Assembly (NCBI GenBank): GCA_033239005.1
Contig: BSQZ01000001.1
Coordinates: 1,836,501 to 1,900,500, forward strand
Source of the DNA: Lamellibrachia satsuma
Lineage: Eukaryota > Annelida > Polychaeta > Sabellida > Siboglinidae
Reading direction: 5' to 3'
DNA: 64,000 nt
In this document: in pieces, positions 56,380 to 64,000 of the stretch
Numbering within the stretch: the stretch's first letter is position 1
Layout: each line of letters starts with the position of its first letter
Position numbers and translations under genes: made by a program
Notes under the pieces: model-generated
What the model saw: the letters and a program-made list of their open reading frames with translations, nothing else
Databases searched by the model: none
Told to the model about the DNA's origin: nothing

Positions 56380-57525
56380 CATGTATTTTGCTTAAACTTG
56401 GTATGCATTATGTACTGTAGTTTAAATTTTACACAGTGGTTCCCCTCTTGTAAGGCCCATAGCATACCCACCTTGTCATGCGGCAAATTAAGCTTACCCA
56501 AGTTCATTTCTCCTCACGAGAGGTCACCCTTCTTCTAACACGCAAGGTGCAATGGCCTTTTGCAGAAGAATACCTGCCAATTTGTTTTCAAAGTTTCTTT
56601 TAGATTTTCTAATTTCAGTTGTAGCTAGGTTAAGTGCATCTTTATAATTTGCATAGTCTTCATCCTTTCTGGTACGCCTATAAACCCTCCACATAGTTTG
56701 CTTAAACACTATTTTTCTAATAGCTTATTTTGACAAGTGTTTCTTTCTAGATAGTTTTCCTTGTTTTTTCAAGGGAACAAATTTATCGATGATACTCTCA
56801 ATTTCATATTTTAGAATATTCCAACATTCAGTTGCGGTCTTACTCATCAGCATGTTATTCCAATCTAGCTTTGCTAAGTATTTTCTCATATCTTTATAGT
56901 TACCTTTGTGGAAGTTTCTCCTATACGTTTTTTAATTTTTACTTTCTGTTTTATATTGATGTCAAAATGTATTTTCTTGTGGTCACTGTTACCCAATAGT
57001 TCATGTATTTTTACATTGTCCACTAATTCTTTTTGTGATGATAAAACTATATATAATACGTTTTCTCCCCTGGTTGGTTCTAGCACGTGCTGAGTAAGGA
57101 AGCTCTCCTGAATTAAAAATAGAAATTGTTGGTCCTCACCCCCTGTACTCTCTAGAACAGGGGTCGGCAACCTGCGGCCCGCGGGCCAACTGCGGCCCGC
57201 GTAGCTATTTCATGCGGCCCGCGGACTGACAACGATATTGTGCAAAATGCGGCCCGCCCCTGCCACATTGGTATACAAAATTACATGTCCACGTGATGAA
57301 CATAATAATATACCAAATATGTATTTTTACTTCCTTTAATATTTAATGAATTCACTTTTGCGTATGCAGACATGAAAGTATGCAGCGCGGCCCTCCTAAG
57401 GAACACACCATTAAACAACTTTAGCTTATATTTAATGTGTTCACATTGTGGACAGATATGTGCGTTACCCATTGGAAAACTATTTTCAGTAAATAAACAA
57501 CCTAACTAATTTGCATTTGAAAAAT

Positions 57526-57591
57526 GTTACCCCAGATAAAGGACCGTCTTGCCCCATCCTTGGGGCAAGACGGTCCTTTATCTGGGGTAAC
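57526..57591. repeat. Perfect 31-bp inverted repeat with 4-bp loop
   Basis: 57526-57556 is the exact reverse complement of 57561-57591, loop TCCT. The arm contains GGACCGTCTTGCCCCA. A diverged version of the arm is found at about 59248-59276, so it may be the end of a further nested element. Confidence 0.9.
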
Positions 57592-57628
57592 ACGGTCTAT
57601 AACCCCCTCCCTGTGATTTTTACTTATA

Positions 57629-58580
57629 CAGTCGCGCCTCGTTATTACGCGGGTTCGGATATAACGCGGTCGGTCGTGGACCCCGAATTTGGGCCTGCTT
57701 AAACCTACTTAGAATTACTTTGACAATTCTCAAGAAACATAAGGCGAACAATGTCAGTGAATGAGTATCAACGTTTTGTTTGTTTTGCGTTACCGCCGTC
57801 ATCAATCGCTGTCGCTCGCTTCGCTTCGATGGTTTGTAAATTGCAATCGAGATTCACAAATACGCCTCGCGTAAGAATCAGATAAACTGTTTTAAATGCA
57901 TTTAGTATGCAATGCTAACATAACACTTGGGTGAAATGACATGTTTCCATTACATCGTAAATTTAATCGTTTTCGCGACGCGAAACCAACATGTCAAAAT
58001 CCTAACCCAAGCCTCTGCCGGTGCGCGAAAATACGAATTCGTCATCTGCACATGAAGTGATGAATTGATGTTAAGTGGTGCGTAATAAATTGATGCTTCG
58101 GTCGAGATCACTTGAAAGACGAAGTGAAACAATTATTAATTCTACCTATTGTCATTTTCTGTTTTTTATCAGCTTACATACTACGTTTGTCAAATCATAA
58201 CTTATACGTTTTCGGCTGCTCAGGTCCAGGTTATTATTTTCGATTCGTAGGCCTATTGGTCCAGTGCATCATCATCGTAGTAGATCTGTTCCATAACGGT
58301 TTACGTTACGTGTGTTTTATTCAGTTCAAGATTCAAGATTTAAAAAGTAATATACGTTGATGCTAGTATACTCGTATAATAAGTTCCATAAACTGCATAT
58401 TGCCGTATAAGACAATGCTGCAAGCACACGGGGCTTCGACAGCGTTCTTGGGATTGGTGCAGCGATCGCTGTTGTTTAGTAGCTCCCAGGTGGCAGATAT
58501 GAGAACACCTAACGCGCCTCACGTACAGCGCGGTCCGAAGTCGTGGACCCCGACTACCGCGTTATAACGAGGATCGACTG
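57629..58580. mobile_element. pogo/Tigger-like element, non-autonomous
   Basis: 952 bp. It begins CAGTCGCGCCTCGTTATTAC and ends with the reverse complement of CAGTCGATCCTCGTTATAAC, flanked by TA on both sides. This is the terminal signature of Tigger/pogo elements. No transposase reading frame of useful length. Confidence 0.85.
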
Positions 58581-59871
58581 TATGAACGAACTATTGCCTG
58601 AAATTAAAATGTATATTATATACAAATGGTATGATAGTAATATATCAGGCCATTATGGTTGTAAATTTAAATGGGAGCTAATATATAATACATACCTTGC
58701 AATCCATACATAATTTAATATTGGTTTTGTGATATTCCATCATAATTACAGCATACTGGCTAGCAGAACGTCAATTATACAATGTTCGTATTATATTCAA
58801 TGTATTAAACATAATTGGTCATGTGTAATAAATTTGACAAAGTGTGACCATGTGTGTGTGGGATAAGACATAGGGACCGTTTTGCACCATATGCATGGGG
58901 ACTGTCTTGCCCCAGAGACGTGTGTCTTAATAAGATGTATACAAAGCACAACATACTATTCCACATTTTGTATTGTTGATCTGTCAACTGATTAATAATA
59001 TTATCATGTCACCAATTAAGTCCATGATTCATGGTTCACACCGTTGTATGGTGAGCTTCAGCATTTTACTATTGGAAAAATATTAGATCAATGCATATAA
59101 TAGTGCATATAAAAGTTTAAAAACACACTGATTTAATTACGTCTGTCTCATGTTGCTGAACTTTCGGGCGGGTATCAGATAGAATTAGCTTCATTTTGCA
59201 TGAGATTTGGAACGTTCAGAGTTATATTTTGAGTACGTGGTGGAGGCCGTTTTACCCCCAGGAACCGTGTTGCCCTAGGTTATCCCGCTACCTTATTTGT
59301 GTTTGAGTGATAATGTGTTGTTTTAACTAACGTTCGTCGCCTGCCAGCGAAATGGCGAACGGAGTTGTACGCTGATGGAAAAGGTTCCAGACTAAGGAGG
59401 TGCCAAGCAAAGCTCTTCAGGGCACACTCCATCATCCAACGGGAAAGCCCGTGTGGCAAGGCGATGAAAATGCAGAACGTAATAAGGGTCGCCGTGAAGA
59501 TTAAGCTGTGTTCGCTCTCGATGTCTAAACTACCGGCAGTTCCAGCAGCGCGATATGAAGAACTCCTGTAGTACACCGAAGTGAGCTGCGGCGCGCAGGA
59601 ACAAGTCTGCAGCCAGGTGTGGGCCACTTGGTGGCGCAGCAACATCACCAGCAACAGGCCTCAGTGTCACACGGGTCAACATGGCATCAGCAGCATGCCA
59701 AGAACACGTAACCTGAATAATGTGTTTTTGAATAATCCAACTGTTGTTCAAAATCAGACGTTGATGTTTGACGATAATAATAACTCATATTCGTGGACGT
59801 GCTATTTACAACAGTGGTGAATACAACTGTTAGACACAATGTATATAATTGCATTGTGCCAATTACCACGA

Positions 59872-60017
<146 letters not shown>

Positions 60018-60690
60018 CCCGCTAACCTATTCAGTGTCACTTATTTGGCCCTCCATTCAAAAAGGTTGCCAACCCCTGCTCTAGAGATTTTCATTGTATA
60101 TGTCCATGGTTAAAATCTCCGAATATGATACATTCCCCTTTACTAACTTGTCCTGCTTGAGGCATCTCTAAGTAACCACCCCTGTGCTTCTAGTTTAAAT
60201 AGTGTTTACTACAACAAATATTTGATATGCTACCCATGCCACAGTCTACTGCTGCTGAGAGCCCATCCGCAAATACTGCTGCCCCCTTTTCACTTAGATG
60301 AAGCCCGTCCTTCATGTACATAACCGCCCTTCCAACAAACGTTCCCCACAGATCCACAAAACCAACTTCCTCTTCCCTACATAGCTTCTCGACTAGCATG
60401 TTAATTGCCACCCCCCGGCAATTTAGATATCTATGACCCATCCTTCCTATTACTGGTAAAATCCCTGACAGTATTACTTGCTCAACCCACGTCTGCTTTA
60501 GTGTTCTGACCAAATTCATGTATTTCCTATGGCAGTTGTACCCTCCCTCTCTACATTATTTGTCCCTACGTGTACTAAAACAGATCCACCCTTGCCCGAA
60601 CCCACGATGTTTTCTACCCTCTCAGTTATCGCCTCTATTTTGTCCCCAGGCAAGCAAACTACCACGTCGTCTCCCTTGTTTAAGACGCTG

Positions 60691-61190
60691 TCTGTCTGTG
60701 CAGTAGATCTGTTGCGATGTCAGCGCTCGGTGCAGTAGTTCTGTTGCGATATCAGCGCTCGGTGCAGTAGTGCTGTTGCGGTGTCAGCGCTCGGTGCAGT
60801 AGTTCTGTTGTGATGACAGCGCTCGGTGCAGTAGTTCTGTTGCGATGTCAGCGCTCGGTGCAGTAGTGCTGTTGCGGTGTCAGCGCTCGGTGCAGTAGTT
60901 CTGTTGCGATGACAGCGCTCGGTGCAGTAGTTCTGTTGCGATGTCAGCGTTCGGTGCAGTAGTTCTGTTGCGATGTCAGCGCTCGGTGCAGTAGTGCTGT
61001 TGCGGTGTCAGCGCTCGGTGCAGTAGTTCTGTTGCGATGACAGCACTCAGTGCAGTAGTTCTGTTGCGATGTCAGCGCTCGGTGCAGTAGTTCTGTTGCG
61101 ATGTCAGCGCTTGATGCAGTAGTTCTGTTGCGATGTCAGCGCTCGGTGCAGTAGTTCTGATGCGATGTCAGCGCTCGGTACAGTAGCTCT
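60691..61190. repeat. 32-bp minisatellite, about 15.5 units, with higher-order structure
   Basis: Unit CAGTAGTTCTGTTGCGATGT plus CAGCGCTCGGTG. Variants with GTGCTGTTGCGGTG and with GATGACAGC recur in a three-unit order. The last unit runs into the pseudogene reading SADIASELLH on the minus strand. Confidence 0.95.
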
Positions 61191-61800
61191 GCCGAATACG
61201 GAAATGGATTTTCTCAGCTCTTTTGAAGGTCGTAGCACTCTGATGTGTTTAACTTTGCTAAAGCCACAAATCGCCGACGTTGTATCGCATCCAGACATAG
61301 CATTGACAAATAGCAGGCGCCTACACACATCAGTGCTTGTTGACCAACTCATATACTAATGAGTTTCCTCTTGATTTTCATGCAAATAGTCGAGTTATCG
61401 TGGGCATGAAAAGCAGGATTACAAGCAGATCTATATCGCCACACATAATGCATACATTATCGTGGGATTGCGTAACTTCTAAGGTACCTTGCGCAATGGT
61501 AGTATCCCCATTTCCTTCTTCGCCTGCATGACGCACCTCGATTCCTTCCTTCATTGGGTAAGCAGAGTGAAGACTGATAAGGTGTTGTTTGATGTGCTTG
61601 TTTGGAAGAAATCTGCTCTTGTCTGGGCACACTTCATGACAGTTGCCAATCTTTCGCCGCAGAATGGCACATCCACCCACCACTGTGTCTTCTACGCCAA
61701 TGTAATCATTACAGACAACGAGGCTTGTGATGTATAAAGCTAATTTATATTTCACTGGCCTTCGCATTGTGTCATTGTCGTGGAATAAAGAAGCTGTGGT
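61187..61800 (-). pseudogene. Pseudogene related to the PIN-like GDxDLLVLL/SGCDTTS family
   Basis: The minus strand reads KIGNCHEVCPDKSRFLPNKH, then HAGEEGNGDTTIAQGTLEV, CIMCGDIDLLVILLF and, after a shift, VNAMSGCDTTSAICGFSK, LRPSKELRKSISVFGRA and SADIASELLHR. The GD-DTDLLVLL-type strand followed by a GCDTTS block parallels DTD/TGCDT at 1-1103 but belongs to a different subfamily. A PIN-like nuclease fold is inference. One shift near 61370 separates two frames (61767-61378 and 61352-61104). Its 3' end merges into the 32-bp minisatellite. Confidence 0.6.
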
Positions 61801-61849
61801 CCAGAAGTATATGCCCTGGAGTCACGGAATTTAATTTTTACATCCGTGT

Positions 61850-62640
61850 TTTAATTTGCATTGATAATATGCATCAATGGTGTTAAATTATTACAATTTA
61901 TCATACAGTTTGCACTGTCATTTTTCATATCTTCAAAGTTGTCACATAAATTCAGATACCACGAATTTGTGTCCATTTGTCTAACCCCGGGTATGCGATA
62001 GTCCACGGACAACACTTGTTCGGTTAGTCTGTTTGAAGTCATTTCTTTCGCTGTGACATTGTTATCTTATTTACTTTATTGATACAACCTAATAAAAAAG
62101 CATAGAACAAATATGGTAACAAATCATCCTTAGAATAATAGTTGTGGTCATGTTGCATAAAGACTCAAAAAACGCTAGAAATAAATACGGGCAGACGCTA
62201 GAATAGAGTTTTTCCGTACCCTAGCTAAGTTAGAACTGAATTCCTTTCGATATATGGAATCAGTAATTTATGGTTTAGATTATAGGTAAAGCTCCAGCTA
62301 CCCAATTCGTCATATTGATCAAGATTGAGTATCTTAGTAAAAAAAGTTCCTAAATTATTTGCTGAATTATCTGTATAACGGATTCGATGAAACATGGTTC
62401 CACACGGTTTCTTTCAACGATCGACGAATTTACTTATGGGCCGAGTGCAAAACTCACTCAAGACTCCCTCCTCCAATGGCAATGGCATATTGGGATTGAA
62501 ATGTGATGTAGAGACGTATTTGTCATAGTATTTGTTATGATATACATAGTCGGAACCCGAAAGTAAAGTAAGTCACGTCGGTTCATCCACCGTTAGTTAT
62601 CGTTACACTTAGACTAACGAACTGTATCGTTCATACCAGT
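61850..62640 (-). repeat. 3' flank of copy C; empty site for the 7.4-kb insertion
   Basis: The reverse complement matches 34440-34664 joined directly to 42060-42690. At 62458-62461 TCAA (TTGA on the minus strand) is uninterrupted, where copy B carries the composite insertion. Confidence 0.85.
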
Positions 62641-64000
62641 AAAAAATCGTGACACCTGGCCAATGATCTTTGCAACAGATCCGTCAAGGACATGCAGGAC
62701 TTCTACTCCGTCTTTCAGTTTGAGTGTTTTCCTCATGATGGCATGAGGACGTTTTCAATTGATCTGATTTCCTGAGAATGACTTCTGTGTACTTCTGACC
62801 TGTGATCTTTTTGTGAAGTTGCCCTCCATTATTCACGTCTTCCTCTACATCATCAGCTATGACTTTGTCATCAGCTATGACTCTGTCATCAGCTATGACT
62901 CCAGTAGCAACATTTGCAGTTGCTCGTCATTTTCGATGGCAAATGGGTTGTGACTTCGAAGAAAGATAAAGAATTTTTCAAATCAAAGTTGTCCTGTTTG
63001 ATACGTCCAGCACAAACTTCTCTGTGTTGGACTGACGAGGTACCAGTGAATGTGTTAGTTAGACGTCGGCAGTGGGCAACAATATATGCTGACAGAAGTC
63101 ACTTGGTCCTGACTGCCTCGATGTGTGTTGTGTTGATCAGTCCACATTGGTTCTTGCCTGCTCTTGTGAGGCATTGTTCGATGGCCATGTCACCCCATGT
63201 TCACGACCAAAACAGTTGCTCATTGTGTCGGATGGTGAACAGTCCATGTTTCATCGGTGATTGTAGACATGAACATAGGCTTTGGCCGTCTTGCAGATAG
63301 AGCCAACGACATTTTGTATAGTTGTTGTGGCCTATGGCAGCGAAAAAAGGTAGCCCTGCTTGAATTGCTTTGATTTTCCTGTCCTTTCTGTTCTAATGGA
63401 CATGGACAAGAGAGACAAACTCCATGAATTGGGACCGTAGTGTTGTTGTTCTGTCTGCTTCTCTAATTTGATGTTTTGGACAACTTGGCACAGATTCAGC
63501 AATGATTCATCACAGGCAAGTGATTTTGTGGTTGATTAACTTGATGTAGAGAATAAAACATTTTGACCATATATCCTCTTCCGAATTGTTCACTTCACCA
63601 GGATTATCACATTATGTCTTCTCTGAAGGTTCTAGATGTTTCTGTTGCAGGTTGACACCGGTCGTCGTTGACTACATTCTATCACCATTCTCTTCCTGGT
63701 TTGTATAATAAGAATACACATCCTTCTTGTCGTTGGCTGCTTAGACGGCATCACCACTCCCAGCATGGTCTGTGTCATCGGGAATATCGCCATTGCTCTT
63801 ACCAGAAGTTGTTCCTGTTGCTGATCCCGTCCAGTCTCTTCCGACCCGTCCTCGTCGTCATCCTCATCTTTGGCCTTAGCGCCTGCTTTGGGACGCAAGA
63901 GCAATACGCGGAAATCTTCATTTCAGAGATTCCTCACTGTAATCAAAATTACCTGCCACCAACTGAGAAAATCCGCCACCGTCGTCTGTCTGCTAGACTA
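62640..64000 (-). pseudogene. Uncharacterised multicopy gene family, copy C (runs off the window)
   Basis: The minus strand matches copies A and B. The block AGNFDYSEES-like is near 63950. An internal deletion of about 520 bp relative to A then joins it to the acidic segment KDEDDDEDGSEETGRDQ (63860-63810). GHNNYTKCRWLYLQD-like and SDMAIEQ-like blocks follow, then the C-terminal region to the GVEVL block at about 62700. Frames are broken repeatedly. The 5' part lies beyond 64000. Confidence 0.65.

Noticed and set aside
59280..59820. Overlapping ORFs of 68-124 codons as a possible hAT transposase remnant
   Set aside because: No BED finger or hAT dimerisation motif was recognisable in either strand; length alone is not evidence.
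60691..61190. CRISPR-like regular repeats
   Set aside because: Units are contiguous with no unique spacers, and the context is eukaryotic; it is a 32-bp minisatellite.

Overview
This is metazoan nuclear DNA, very probably from a marine invertebrate. The genes have introns with GT-AG signals, coding content is sparse, and much of the A+T-rich sequence is made of retrotransposons, SINEs, MITEs and microsatellites. The element set fits a lophotrochozoan, lancelet or similar genome: CR1-type LINEs with an esterase ORF1, Ty3/gypsy elements, hAT and pogo relatives, and tRNA-headed SINEs with a shared tail. I cannot name the species.

Layout. 1-1103: broken C-terminal part of a multicopy uncharacterised gene family. 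1706-2998: a LINE RT relic and a long-armed MITE. 3329-6176 (+): a four-exon class A GPCR, the only host gene here that reads cleanly from start to stop. 6397-10480: LINE debris and microsatellites. 10814-20758 (+): the 3' part of a leucine-rich-repeat gene of the NLR/ribonuclease-inhibitor type, built from four tandem two-exon modules plus two C-terminal exons. Three of the four modules are frame-damaged. A CR1 fragment (12735-13215) and a complete-length but defective gypsy element (15673-20317, 5-bp TSD) lie in its introns. 21040-28005: LINE and SINE fragments with long stretches that appear empty.

28010-42690 (+): two copies (A, B) of the uncharacterised gene family. Copy B carries a SINE and a 7.4-kb insertion (34665-42059). 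That insertion is bounded by two direct MITE copies and contains a young gypsy element (36864-41757, identical LTRs). A third copy (C) lies inverted at 61850-64000 and lacks the 7.4-kb insertion, so it provides the empty site.

42761-55190 (-): exons of an immunoglobulin/fibronectin-III receptor or adhesion gene (about seven Ig units and one split FN3). Several exons carry stops or duplications. One intron holds a minisatellite whose unit contains the exon's own 5' splice site.

55978-61190: a gypsy fragment, then a CR1 LINE (-) interrupted by a hAT-like element (57158-60078, 8-bp TSD) that itself holds a pogo/Tigger-like element and a perfect 31-bp hairpin. A 32-bp minisatellite follows, apparently grown out of the adjacent pseudogene.

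The window shows no single new pathway. The items most worth a second look are the stop-start/hairpin junction between gag and pol of the first gypsy element, the splice-donor minisatellite, the MITE-bounded composite insertion with its empty site, and the uncharacterised multicopy gene family. All family calls come from reading motifs; no search was run.
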